64,000 nt of DNA from Cycas panzhihuaensis (Eukaryota > Cycadophyta). Under the pieces are notes generated by a model, which ran no database searches, had not been told where the DNA came from, and worked only from the letters and a program-made list of their open reading frames with translations. Positions 1 through 10,590 of this stretch are shown here, one piece after another (positions within the stretch are counted from its first letter, which is position 1; each line of letters begins with the position of its first letter). The stretch is taken from positions 64,983,741 through 65,047,740 of the forward strand of contig CM041465.1 of the NCBI GenBank assembly GCA_023213395.1, given 5' to 3'. The position numbers were made by a program, and so were the translations under genes.

Positions 1-329
1 TAATAGTCTTAGTCATAAGTCTTAGAGTCAAAGAGTCATTGTAATATTATGTGAGAAGATAGAAGCTTATTGGTTAAGTTAGTTGGTGTAATGTCATTGG
101 TCAGGATAAAGGTATTTGTCCCACATGCATTACTTGTCTTATATGTCCTCCCACCTCTTTTGTATATAAAGGTGGTTGAGGTGGTATATATCATCAACAT
201 ATCATCAAGGCTCATGTTGAGTCTTTGGTGCTTTGGTATGTTGATGCATCCTAATTATATTGAGTTAATCTCTATTCATTGATATTATTATTGTGGATGA
301 TGAATGTTTTCCATGTTAAAATCTTAACA
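1..329 (+). repeat. Left (5') LTR of element G, partial
   Basis: These bases match 10645-10973 closely, with scattered substitutions. The copy ends in AACA at 329, immediately before a tRNA primer site. A TATA box (TATATAA) lies at 163-169. The first 54 bases of the LTR are outside the window. Confidence 0.9.
163..169 (+). promoter_or_regulatory. TATA box in G 5' LTR
   Basis: TATATAA stands in a CCTCTTTTGTATATAAAGG context that is conserved at 10807-10814 in the other LTR. Transcription would start about 30 bases downstream, which marks the U3/R boundary. Confidence 0.5.
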
Positions 330-344
330 TGGTATTAGAGCAGG
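330..344 (+). other. Primer binding site of element G
   Basis: TGGTATTAGAGCAGG directly abuts the LTR end. It differs at one early position from TGGTATCAGAGC, the site complementary to initiator Met-tRNA used by many plant copia elements. The change is C to T. Confidence 0.85.
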
Positions 345-1179
345 TTGTCTGTTAAGGATATTGTTGTGCATGTTCTCTTTGATAAGGGAGGAAGTCACTT
401 CATTAGATTGGTTGTCAGATTGAGGAGTTGAACTAAGGAAGTGAAGTTCCAAGCCATTCTACTGTAAGAAGAAGATCGAGAGAGGAGGTAGCTCCATTAA
501 GTGGGTGCTAGGTTGAAGAAAAGTTTCAAAGTAATCATCGGTATAAAGTATGCCAAGTGTTGATACAAAATAGAAATTTTGTTTAGGTAACTTTATTTCT
601 TACCTTATTAAGGAATGATTATATCTAGGAGTTTTTAATTAATAGTTGTTAAATTTACCTTAACCATAAGAGTTAAGGCTTTACACTTGTCCTTGGGGGA
701 TTATGTTAAGGGTTTGTTGGCTAAAGGGTTCTTTATCCTACCACTATAATCCTTGCAGACAAAGGAACCAACCTTGGCTATAAGCTTTAACTCTCATTAT
801 GGTCCCTTACCTAAAGCTACTCTACAGCCTATGCCTCTTTTATCTATTTCCTTCTCCTTAGAAGAGAAGGCTTCCTGATGCTCACTATAGACATTACCAT
901 TTGCCAAAGTTGGAGTGACTAAAGAATTCTCTGATGCTTAAATCTTACCAGAGATTGTTTGTAAATGGAGCAACTGTATGAAAGCACTTTGTCATAGACT
1001 AGGAGTCAATTATCAAAAAATTACTACTCAAAATTCAAAAGGTCTACAATGTAGTAGTGAAAATACTCAGAGAAATGAATGGAGTTGAATCGAGATATGC
1101 ACCATACTGCATCCCTGACTAACCAATAGATTATCGCTCACCTTTCACTTAACATCTTTACTTTGATCTACCACCTAGA
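345..1179. other. Non-coding leader of G, left part
   Basis: No coding signal is visible; all frames are closed by frequent stops. The stretch continues after element H at 8126-8891. A C+T-rich block near 830-870 has no recognisable function. Confidence 0.5.
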
Positions 1180-1184
1180 GATTC
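1180..1184 (+). repeat. Target site duplication of H, left copy (GATTC)
   Basis: GATTC lies immediately outside the left LTR and is repeated exactly at 8121-8125 in the same orientation. Five bases is the usual TSD size for gypsy integrases. It implies that 1185-8120 entered as one piece. Confidence 0.8.
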
Positions 1185-2293
1185 TGATCTGTTTCAGATC
1201 TTTAAAATACTCTAAATACTTTGTTTTTCATGTAAATGGTCTTTATGTAGTAGAAAATTGTCTTAAAAAGGCTTAATAATTTTCATTTAGTAGAAATATG
1301 CCTTTAAAAGGCTTAAAAATGTAAAAAAATGTATTTCTACAAGTACAAAAAGGTGCTATAACTACTACCGAGCTACTATAGGCTATTATGGAGCAACTAC
1401 AGGCTAGTACGGAGCTACTATAGGCTATTAGGGAGCTACTACAGTCATTCTGTCACTACAGTCGCTACAGGCTACTCTGTGAAGTCAAAAAACAGGAAAT
1501 TAACAAAAACAGAAATGGTTTTGGCAGTACAAACGACAGTCGTTTGGCACGAAATTTGAGGAGAAGGTATGCACATGTGTCCTCTACGCATTCAAAGAGG
1601 AAAAACTCAAAAATAAAAGAATTTTAACAAGATTTATTAAACCGTTTTGAAACCCATTAGAAAACAGAAAAAATAAAAAAACGGGAATAACTCTCTCAAA
1701 CGGAAACGCTTTTAAGCAAAATTTGAGAGAGGAATCTGGGGGATCTCGACAGAGATTATTGAAAAGAACAAGAGGACGTCGTAGCCCTAGACGTAGCATG
1801 GAGCAAGATTCAAGAAATCTCCAAGAAAAATCATTTTTTGGAAATAGAATGGCTCCAAGAGTAAAATCTGCGTTGGGAGATAAAAAATAGAAAATGCAAC
1901 AGAAGAAACTTGTTTCGGGGATCTTAAAGGAGCCCAGAAAATCACAGCTACAACCAAGAAGGGAAGACAGTAAGAGCAGCAGTCTCAGAAGAGATGCTAG
2001 CCAGTTTCTTCCTCACCCAAAATAGGGTTTTTGGTAACAAAAAACCAAAAATGATTTACAAACTTCGAAACGGAGGTTCCAGCGAATGAGCAGCAACACA
2101 AGGAGCGCCCAGCTCTCATCTACTCTCTCCCAAAATGCTGCAGCAGTTCCTTGCATGCTCAACAGAGCACAAGCAAAGGAGTTTTTGTAAGAAAATTCTA
2201 AAATTTTTAAATTCTATGTAATAATATGTATATTGTTCTGAATTTTATTTCAATTGGTTAAAGTTTTCACTTTTCCATTCAAGATTCAGATCA
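1185..2293 (+). repeat. Left LTR of H, in inverted orientation relative to the element
   Basis: It begins TGATCT, ends AGATCA, and is about 1109 bases long. Its sequence is the reverse complement of the right LTR over the whole length, including the four 21-base repeats, the T-rich tracts and the segment around 2100-2290. Homology continues about eight bases past the LTR end (ATATTTTT), up to the point where the primer site begins in the right copy. Confidence 0.88.
1362..1445. repeat. Four imperfect 21-base tandem repeats in the left H LTR
   Basis: Units start at 1362, 1383, 1404 and 1425, each a variant of CTAYTAYGGAGCTACTAYAGG. The counterpart in the right LTR is at 7856-7939. Such arrays in U3 often act as enhancer repeats, but that is inference here. 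Confidence 0.7.
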
Positions 2294-2305
2294 ATATTTT
2301 TTGAA

Positions 2306-2317
2306 CTCCCCTTTTTT
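2306..2317 (-). other. Polypurine tract of H and abnormal LTR junction
   Basis: On the minus strand AAAAAAGGGGAG is followed by TTCA, then by AAAAATAT, then by the U5 end of the LTR in reverse orientation. A normal element would show the U3 end (TGATC) directly after the tract. See the finding on the junction. Confidence 0.7.
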
Positions 2318-2340
2318 AGGAGTTCATGGCCTCATGAACT

Positions 2341-5300
2341 TTATAGTTGTAGATGAGGGAATTTAATTTTCCCTACCTCCTTATTGTACCATTTTACTTT
2401 GCTAGGTACTTGTCCTTTCTCTACAATTCTGAAGGACTCAATTATGCCTCCTCGAGTCTCGGTCTGCTTCCTTTTAAGAATGCAATCATTTTGCATTGGT
2501 TTCTCTTTCTCCATCCACAACTCTTCTGGGTTTGGTAAGAGTGGAACTCCATCTTCATCTTCATCCAACATGGATGGCTCGAACATCTTCAGATTCTCAA
2601 CATTCACTATGGAATACATCTTCATGAATTCTGGAAGTTCAAGCTGGAAAGCATTTTCCCTAATTTTCTTCAAAATTGTAAAAGGACCATAACGTAAAGG
2701 CTTTAGCTTTTTGCTTTCACCTTACAATCTTTTTTTACTGAGGTGCAACTAAACTCTATCTCCTTCCTTAAAGGAATGGCTGGTTCTATGTGCATCATGC
2801 CGTTGCTTGTATCTCTGTTGAGATTTTTATAGCTGCTCTTCAACCTGTTGATGGATTTTCCTGATTCTTTCCAAGAATCTTTGTGCCTTTTCATCTCCTT
2901 CTTCCTCCTTTCTATTTCCTACAGAAAGTTGAGCAGAAAATTCTAAATTGAAAGGACTTGCAGGCAGAAATCCCAAACATACCTCAAATGGTGATTTCTG
3001 GGTTGAGCTATGGATAACTCTATTGAATGCAAATTACAAGTATGGGAGACTTTCATCCCAAGTCTTAGGATGGTTGGCATTGTAACCTCGTAACAGTTGT
3101 ACCAATGTCCTGTTGACAACTTCAGTCTGGCCGTCTATTTGAGGATGAAAAGCTGTACTCATCTTTAGCTTTGTATCCATTATTCCCCAAAGTGTTTGCC
3201 AAAAATGACTCAAAAATCTGCTGTCTCAATCAGAAATGATTGAGTTGGGAAGTCCAAAATACTTCCAAACATGCTGGAAAAATAATCTAGCTATGTCTTC
3301 TCCTGTATGTGTTTTCTTACAGGGAATCAACAACACCATTTTACTGAACCGATCAATAACTACAAACAAATAATCCATACCATTTTTGGTTTGTGGTAGT
3401 CCTCCCAGGAAATCCATGGAGATACTTTCCCATGGTCGTGATGGAACAAGAAGTGGAATGTACAATCCAAACTTCCTATTGGCCGGCTTTGATGTGCTAC
3501 ATAATGTACACCTTCGTACGGCTGTAGTCACATCTTGCTGTATGTTTGGCCAATACATATATCGCTACAAATTTAGCAACGTCTTTCCCACTCCAAAGTG
3601 TCCTGCAAATCGAGAGGTGTGAGCTTCTCTTATCCACTTTATTTGGTCTGTATGCTTTGGAATGCAAAGCTTATCTTGCTTACAAAGAAGTCCATCTTTC
3701 AGCTAGAAATCTGCAACTACTTTTCCTTGCTGTAGCTGCTCAAAGATAAGCTTGAATGCCTCATCTTTCATATACAAGTCAACATATTCATCATGGCAGA
3801 AAGGTTGAAATTGCATAGCTACCAACAAACTGGAATTACCTTGCTGTTGAGGAGGTCTGGACAGCAAGTCTGCAATCTTATTCGTCGTTCCTTTCTTGTA
3901 TTTAACCACGATGTGAAATTGCTGCAAATAGGACATCCACTTCATGTGCCTAGCCTGCTGCAACTTGGACTGAGTTTGCAAAAATTGTAAAGGCTTGTGG
4001 TCGGTGTGGATGACCACTTCTTTTCCCAATAAATAGGGTCTCTAATGGTTCACTGCTTGGTGCAATGCATAGAGCTCCTTATCGTAAGTTGGGTAGTTTA
4101 TGATAGCTCCATTAAATGTCTATGAATGGTAAGCTATCAGTTTTCCTTCTTGCTTCAATACTGCTCCCATGGTATAACCTAAAGCATCAGTCTCCAATTC
4201 AAATGGCTTCTGCAGCGAGGGTAGAGCTAACACTAGTGCCTCGCAGATTTTCTGCTTCAAAAGCTTGAAAGCTTTTTCTTGTTCATTCGCCCAATAAAAC
4301 TTTGCATGTCCTCCCATCAATGCATGAAGAGGTGCTGCAATTTGAGAGAATCTGAAAATAAATTTCCTTAAATACTGACATGCACCAATGAAACTTCTTA
4401 CCTCCGTGGTTGTCTTGGGTGTGGGCCAATTGAGAATGACTTTGATCTTTGCTGGGTCAATCTTCAATTCTCCTCCTCCAACCACAAAACCTAAGAAGAC
4501 GAGAGATTGCTTTCCAAACTCGCACTTCTTTAGATTTAGTTTCAACTGCTGCTCTTAGAGAACTTTGAGCACTTGCTCAACATGTTGGAGGTGCTCCTCC
4601 CATGTTTGGCTAAAAATAAGAATATCATCTAGATAAACAATTACAAAGTTATCAATGAATGGTCTTAATACCTCATTCATCAACCTCATGAAGGTGGCAG
4701 GTGCATTGCACAGACCAAACGGCACTACCAACCATTCGAACAATCCTTGCTTCGATTTGAAGGTCGCTTCCAAGTATCCTCCTCTCGATTCGAACACGAT
4801 GGTAGCCCGATTTTAGGTCCATTTCTTTGAAATATCTTCTGATCGCGCCTAGTCTAACAAGTCATCTATCCGCAGTAAGGGATGTCTGTTCTTTATGGTG
4901 ATCTTGTTCAATGCTCGGTAGTCAATGGACATTCTCCATCCTCCATCTTTCTTTGGCACCAAAACAATAGGTGATCCACATGGGGAACAACTTGGCTTAA
5001 TCACTCCTTGTTCCAGGAGTTCTTGAATCTGCCTCTTAATCTCTTCATTCTCCAAACCGAGTTTCAAGAGAGACTAAGATTCTAAGAAGGTGAATCGACA
5101 CCGGATTTCATGTTCAATTGCCCTTTTAGGGGGCAGCCCTTTCGGCTCTTGGAATACATCACTGTACCTATTCCTTAGGCCTTCAATTTGCTGCACTTGC
5201 TTTCTATCCAAGATTCAGTGTGAGGACTCTTGCTTGTTTTCTTCCACCTTTGGCTTTATCATCGCTGAGACAAACTTCCTACAAGCATTAATTAATCTTT

Positions 5301-5899
5301 TTGCTTATTTGGAAGATATGAGAGAAATCTTCTTCTGTGGTTTTGATGCATTTATCAGATATGATCTCCCATCCTTGATGAGTCAAATTTTTCTCAGCCT
5401 CCTGTGGTGAACTCCATCTCTATCATAGAGATATGGGCTGTCAAACACAACTTGACAAACATCCAAAGGGACAACTTCACATTCAACTTCATCAATGAAC
5501 TTTTCAGAAATTGTAAATTTAAACTTACATTGGTGAGTAACCTGCAACTCTGAATCTTTTTGCAACCATCCAAAAGGGTATGGTTTTGGATGTGCATGCA
5601 TCTTTAATCCCAGTTTCTTTACCAATGCTTCTGAGATTAAATTCTTTTAGCTTCCTCCATCAAAGATGGCATCAACCATGCTTTGCTTCACTTGGATTCT
5701 TACCATGAAGAGCTCCTCTCTAATCTCTGGATCAACTTGCTGATGGTTGTCTCCAGGCTCTGCATTAGCCATGAGCATTAATTTCTCATTGCCTTCTTCA
5801 ATGCCGCCAATATTTTCATCACCTACAGAGTTGAGTAAAGTTTTACCTTCAGCCTTAACTTTACCTTTCCCCTTGTTCTTGGGTCTTTTCTCTGGGTGT
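2341..5899 (-). pseudogene. pol: H pol: protease, reverse transcriptase, RNase H, integrase (gypsy type), decayed
   Basis: Reading down the minus strand, the domains are protease (about 5720-5600, active site changed to DGGS), RT (about 5070-4560, YLDD at 4621-4635), RNase H (about 4200-3950, with TDA, DKE and TDH acidic motifs) and integrase. Integrase has a zinc-binding HHCC region at about 3620-3480 and core motifs SMDF near 3410, ISDWD-like near 3235 and GQTEVVNRT near 3125. A basic and acidic C-terminal region follows at 2673-2341 with LPEFMKMYSIVNVENLK. Long stretches stay in one frame and are broken mainly by TAG at Trp or Gln sites. The product would have copied and inserted H. Length and order match a full gypsy polyprotein. 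Confidence 0.9.
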
Positions 5900-6911
5900 A
5901 GAAACCAATGTCTTCTCTGTTGTGACCGCTCGCTTGCAATGAGTACAAGTGATTTTGATTTGGGTGGTATTGGCTTGTTTCATCTTGCCAAAACCCCTAA
6001 TGGATTATTGTCCAACTTTTTCTGGAAACTTCATTCCTTGGGCAGGTTTGTTGCTACCTTCTAGAGGTGCAAACCTTTTCCTTTTGACAAAAACCTTCTT
6101 ATTCCTCTTTTCTATGGCAATCGCCTTCTTGCTGGCTTCATCGAGCGATTTGACTTCAAATAGTTGAAGTTCTTGCTGAATATGATAGTGCAGTCCTCCA
6201 ATATATTTCAGCATCATGTCTTTACCTAGTAAAGAGATGCCTAACACAACAGCTTGCTTCTGAAATACTGTTGTGCAATCTTGGACATTTTGGCCTCTTT
6301 CCTGTCGGTAATATTGCCATTTAATCCTCTGTTGCTCTTCATATCCAATAGGATAGAATTGCTTCTTTATGAGGATTTTAAACCATGCAAGTGATTTCAT
6401 TTACATTATGGGATTTAATGTATGCATTCCACCAAACTAATGCATGTTTAGTTAATTTTAACCTAGCAAAAGTTATTTTCTGCTGGTTTTTATACCCATA
6501 AATAGAGAAATAAGTTTCTAGTTGGTCTAGCTAATTATCTAATTTTTTAGCGTCCAATGTTCCATCATAGATGGGCAATTCAAGTTTTGCCTCTACCTTG
6601 AATGGATATGTGAATACTGCTAGATTGTCATCTTCTTCATCATTTTCTTGTTGGTCTTCTACCAATTCTTCATTTGTCTCCTCTTTCATCGGTTCTTCTT
6701 CTTCCTTCTTTATGCCTTTGGCTGTTGAAGAAGAAGTTGCAACTAACTGCGCCATAAGCTGGGTTAGCTTGTCGGGGTTCTGCTCCATTTTCACGAACCT
6801 TTCTTCCATTTTCTGCTTCGGATCAGCCATCTTCCTTCGCTGTTTTCTTTCTCTCTCCAGAGGCTCGGTTAGAGGTTCACCCGTTAACAGATATTGATAT
6901 CTGGTTTTCAT
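5900..6911 (-). pseudogene. gag: H gag: capsid-like protein of gypsy type, decayed
   Basis: The reading starts at MKTRY (6911) or MADPK (6829), about 100 bases after the primer site. An acidic Glu-rich stretch near 6650-6750 precedes the retrotransposon gag domain: PIYDGTLDAKKLDN at 6570-6531, then LVWWNAYIKSH across a stop near 6530 and a frameshift near 6400, then IKKQFYPIGYEEQQRIKW at about 6385-6330. The end is Lys/Arg-rich near 6100-6060. No clean zinc knuckle is visible. Gag would have formed the virus-like particle that packages element RNA. Confidence 0.85.
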
Positions 6912-7010
6912 AAAACTTCTAACAATGAAAGCAAGAGGATTTTTTTTTTCCTTTTTCTTTTCTTTCTTTTTCTTTAAAATCCCTAAAATCCCAAGGGTTT
7001 CAAGAAACTA

Positions 7011-7022
7011 GCTCTGATACCA
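7011..7022 (-). other. Primer binding site of H (minus strand)
   Basis: The minus strand reads TGGTATCAGAGC, a perfect Met-tRNA-type site. It is seven bases (7023-7029) from the LTR end at 7030. It fixes the right LTR as the true 5' LTR and the minus strand as coding. Confidence 0.9.
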
Positions 7023-7029
7023 AAAATAT

Positions 7030-8120
7030 TGATCTAAATCTTGAATGGGAAAGTGAAAACTTTAACCAATTGAAACAAAATTCAGAACAATATACATATT
7101 ATTACATAGAATTTGAAATTTTTAGAATTTTCTTACAAAAACTCCTTTGTTTGTGCTCTGTTGAGCATGCAAGGAACTGCTGCAGCGTTTTGGGAGAGAG
7201 TAGATGAGAGCTGGGCGCTCCTTGAGCTGTTGCTCATTCGCTGGAACCTCCGTTTCGAAGTCTGCAAATCATTTTTGGTCTTTTATTACCAAAAACTCTG
7301 TTTTGGGTGAGGAAGAAACCGGCTAGCGTCTCTTCTGGGACTGCTACTTTTGCTGTCTTCCCTTCTTGGTTACAGCTGTGATTTTTTGGGCTCCTTTAAG
7401 ATCCCCGAAATAAGTTTCTTCTGCTGCATTTTCTGTTTTTTATCTCCCAACGCAGATTTTACTCTTGGAGCCGTTCTCTTTCCAGAAAATGATTTTTCTT
7501 AAAGATTTCTTGAATCTTGCTCCATGCTGCGTCTAGGGCTACACTGTCCTCTTATTCTTGTTAATAATCTCTGTCGAGATCCCCCGGATTCCTCTCTCAA
7601 ATTTCGCTTAAAAGCGTTTCCGTTTGAGAGAGGTATTCCCGTTACATTTTTCCGTTTCTAACCAAGTTTCAAAACGGTTTGATAAATCTTGCTAAAATTC
7701 TTTTATTTTTAAGTTTTTCCTCTTTGAATGTGTAGAGGACACGTGTGCACACCTTCTCCTCAAATTTTGTAAAACGATTCTTGGTTTGTCTTTGCCAAAA
7801 CCATTTCTGTTTTTGTTATTTTCCCGTTTTTTGACTTCTGCGTAGTAGCCCGTAGCAGCCTGTAGCAGCTCCGTAACAGCCTGTAGTAGCTCTGTAACAG
7901 CCTGTAGTAGCTCCATAATAGCCTGTAGTAGCTCAGTAGCAGTTATAGCACCTTTTTGTACTTGTAGAAATACATTTTTTTTACATTTTTAAGCCTTTTA
8001 AAGGTATATTTCTACTAAATGAAAATTATTAAGCCTTTTTAAGACAATTTTCTACTACATAAAGACCATTTACATGAAAAACAAAGTATTTAGAGTATTT
8101 TAAAGATCCGAAATGGATCA
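7030..8120 (-). repeat. Right LTR of H (true 5' LTR, minus strand)
   Basis: It has TGATC/GATCA ends and is about 1091 bases long. It is followed on the minus strand by spacer, primer site and gag, as expected. It is the reverse complement of 1185-2293. Confidence 0.9.
7856..7939. repeat. Four 21-base tandem repeats in the right H LTR
   Basis: Units start at 7856, 7877, 7898 and 7919, variants of CAGCCTGTAGTAGCTCCGTAA. They lie 180-265 bases from the U3 end and correspond to 1362-1445. Confidence 0.75.
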
Positions 8121-8125
8121 GATTC
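8121..8125 (+). repeat. Target site duplication of H, right copy (GATTC)
   Basis: It is identical to 1180-1184 and abuts the terminal GATCA of the right LTR. Confidence 0.8.
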
Positions 8126-8891
8126 TGTCTTTCAGAAGAATAAACTGCTAGTATTGTTGTCCCAGACATCATCTAAAAAGAGTTGTTTCTATCCTATGTG
8201 AACGATATACCAATGACCATGCACATTCTGCATAGTCAAGAGGATCAGCATCTGGGCAAAGGAGAGGCTGATGAGTCTACATATCAGTAGTCAGAGCCCT
8301 TGACAGAAGTGTTGGCCGTTCGATGGAGTGAACACAAGCCCTACCATAGATCGCAGTCTTTAACCACAATCCCATTCTTGATGTGTAGGCACTAAAATAT
8401 CATCCTTTTGTAATCTAGACAGTAATCTTCTTCACCTTCTATCATTGTGAGGATTATGTCATTGCCACTGCAAATCGAAACGATATAGAGAAATTCAATA
8501 ATATAAGTCTACAAAGAGAAATAAGATCATTAGGGTTTATTTTTTTTAACATAATTTTAGGATGACAGAGAATATAACCTTTTATGGTTAAGTGAAAATT
8601 TAATTATCTAGTTTGAAATATGTTGGTCAAGTATCAGTTTTTAAATATAACCTAGTGCTTATAGTCTAAGGGGGCTTGTTTTATCAAATTGATTTTAAAA
8701 AGGGGTATTTGTAAAGTTGCTTCATACCCCTCCACTTAAGCATCTATTTTATAAATAGACAGAGACGTCAAAATTCTGTTACAGAAGAGAACATTTTGGT
8801 ATATAATTTAAGATAATTTTCTATTGTTTTGATAGTCTTTTTCTAGGTTGAATTAGATATATAAATTTTTTTATTATCTCATTCATACACC
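8126..8891. other. Leader of G, right part, with a TATA-like motif
   Basis: No ORF is supported. TTTTATAAATAG at about 8747-8758 resembles a TATA box. Near 8810 GAACATTTTGGTAT resembles an LTR end plus the first bases of a Met-tRNA primer site. This could be the end of an older 5' LTR serving the gag at 8892, but no partner copy is visible. Confidence 0.35.
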
Positions 8892-9330
8892 ATGGAGCTA
8901 GACGACATCATTGCTTTTGTGCCAGAAAAGAATGAGTTTTGGTTAATAGACATTCCCTAGGCCTTGCCCAAGTATATTGGAACTAATTTTCTTATTTAGA
9001 AAATTAAGATGGAAGGTATATTTATGCTAAAGAAACTTTGGAAGACAATTATGGGTACTTAAATAGCTCATGAAGAAGAGGAAGAAACTTTCAAAAAGAA
9101 AAATAGAATAGTCATTGACGCAATACTTGCAGCCTTTGATAAGGACAATCTTCCTTCTTCTTATCACTTCCTTGTATAGACTATTCAAAATATGAACTCA
9201 GCTGGGGACACCTGGAAACTATTAATAGAAGTATAAGAAAATAGACCTAATTAAGTACAAAGTAGTATCAAAAGTGTAAAGAACCAAAGGAAGAAGTTGA
9301 AAAGGAAAGCCAAAAATTAGCTTGATTCTG
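8892..9330 (+). pseudogene. gag: Copia-type gag remnant of G
   Basis: From ATG at 8892 the frame reads through a copia gag pattern: PKYIGTNFLI, a stop at the usual Trp, KIKMEGIF, then IVIDAILAAFDKDNLPSS and TIQNMNSAGDTWKLL. Breaks are TAG or TAA at Trp or Gln positions. The same protein pattern recurs in element I at 10985. No zinc knuckle follows. Confidence 0.7.
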
Positions 9331-9407
9331 GTAAGGACAATCCTCTCATAGATATTAAAGCAAATAAATAGGAGTCTAACAATCCTTGCCTAAACTTTGA
9401 TGAAGGA

Positions 9408-9974
9408 TTGAATTCATCAAATGACCTAAACCTTACCGAGATTGATGGAAAAATGGTAGTTGAAGAACTTAAACTTCAACCTCTACAGGCACTTCTTCAT
9501 GAAGACACAAACATCCTAACAAAAAATATGAGCAATATTATTCTAGTTTATATTGATAGATTAGTAGGTAGGATTCAAATGAAGTTGGGATACACATTGA
9601 TTTGCACATATTGGAGATTATCTATGCTTGCACTCAATTCAGTCACATCCTCTACCTTCATCTTTGAAAGAATCCAAATAGTAGCAACATATCCTACAAC
9701 AACACTAAAAGGCTCTTTTGAGGAAGGAAGGATCATAAGAAAGATATTCTATGATCAAGATCTTGGTTGCCAAAATCATAACATATTTTGGATAGGCTAC
9801 GTGATCACAAGGTTCAATAATATTAGAGTAATGTTCCATCTTTTTATAACCATAATTAGAAAGTATGTACATGTAGCCATTATGGAAATACTCATTATAC
9901 TTGATTCAAGGAATTTCTTGGGCGATATGGAGAAACAAGGGCATCTTGTTAGTTATGCATATATAACTAAATAG
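9408..9974 (+). CDS. Unrecognised 188-codon ORF in G
   Basis: This is the longest uninterrupted frame in G. It starts MNSSNDLNLTEIDGK and ends SYAYITK with TAG at 9972. I recognise no family; it has no catalytic motif, signal peptide or clear membrane segment, though 9780-9960 is Ile/Phe-rich. It lies where integrase and RT would be in a full copia element. Element I carries an unrelated-looking acidic ORF in the same place (11307). It could be a non-conserved spacer that is open by chance in AT-rich DNA, and I do not claim it is expressed. Confidence 0.35.
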   Translation: MNSSNDLNLTEIDGKMVVEELKLQPLQALLHEDTNILTKNMSNIILVYIDRLVGRIQMKLGYTLICTYWRLSMLALNSVTSSTFIFERIQIVATYPTTTLKGSFEEGRIIRKIFYDQDLGCQNHNIFWIGYVITRFNNIRVMFHLFITIIRKYVHVAIMEILIILDSRNFLGDMEKQGHLVSYAYITK

Positions 9975-10580
9975 ACTATATGTAACTATGATGAAGTAAT
10001 TGAAACTCATCCCAATGAATTCACTACTTTGGGGGAGGATGATGTTGTCTCACCACTAGATGACTTATCATCATATATGGATATTGATGGTATCATCAAC
10101 TTATCTATAATTATTGATATTTATTTGTTTGATCACTCACATGCTGAAGAAAGTGGAAGCAAATAGGCAATAACCAGAATTCTAATAGAAGACATATTTG
10201 ATGGATAGCTTGAAGACACCTTTGATAAGTACATGCAAAAACACCTGATAGGTCCTCACCAACCACAAGTCAGTTCAAGCTTAATCTACTATACATTTTA
10301 TGTAATAAAAGGTTACCAATTACACATGAACATAAAGAAGATAAAGTTCAAGAACCATCACTCTAAAGGACTACTCCAAAGGCAACATTGCAAGATTGAA
10401 GACCAAGATCAAGTCCAATACATTATATTCAAAACTTTTCCAAGATTAATACATTGTAAATTCAAAGAAAGCAAAGTACATGGTTAAATTAGAGTCCATG
10501 TTTAATGCCCTAAGTCTATTGTCAAGTGTCATGTTAGTCTTTAGTATTCAGTCACTTTTTGTAGTCTTAACATTAAACAT
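9975..10580. other. 3' interior of G, non-coding or degenerate
   Basis: Asp/Glu-rich short frames occur near 10000-10200. At 10390-10470 a segment (ATTGAAGACCAAGATCAAG onward) resembles the repeated segment of element I at 11847-12012, linking the two families. An 84-codon frame at 10233-10487 overlaps this and is probably fortuitous. Confidence 0.5.
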
Positions 10581-10590
10581 TAAGGGGAGG
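10581..10590 (+). other. Polypurine tract of G
   Basis: TAAGGGGAGG lies directly before the TGTTAG start of the right LTR. It is the expected plus-strand primer position. Confidence 0.75.

Larger units (their letters stand above)
1185..8120 (-). mobile_element. Element H: Ty3/gypsy (chromovirus-like) retrotransposon with inverted LTRs
   Basis: Gag-pol runs on the minus strand from 6911 to 2341. The expected 5' LTR with primer site is at 7030-8120. At the other end (1185-2293) there is an LTR copy in reverse orientation: 1185-2293 read forward matches the reverse complement of 7030-8120. Both outer ends are therefore U3 ends (TGATC), and a GATTC duplication flanks the unit. Inside the 3' end, a normal polypurine tract (2306-2317) is followed by a few bases and then by the U5 end of the flipped LTR. 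The LTRs differ by many substitutions and small indels, so the insertion is not recent. The domain order and integrase tail fit chromovirus-type gypsy elements. Confidence 0.85.

Noticed and set aside
1584-1799. 71-codon minus-strand frame in the left H LTR
   Set aside because: It lies wholly in LTR sequence and is not conserved as an open frame in the right copy.
1185-8120. H as a DNA transposon with long terminal inverted repeats
   Set aside because: The interior encodes gypsy gag-pol with a perfect Met-type primer site and purine tract, and each inverted arm has LTR features rather than transposase-type ends.
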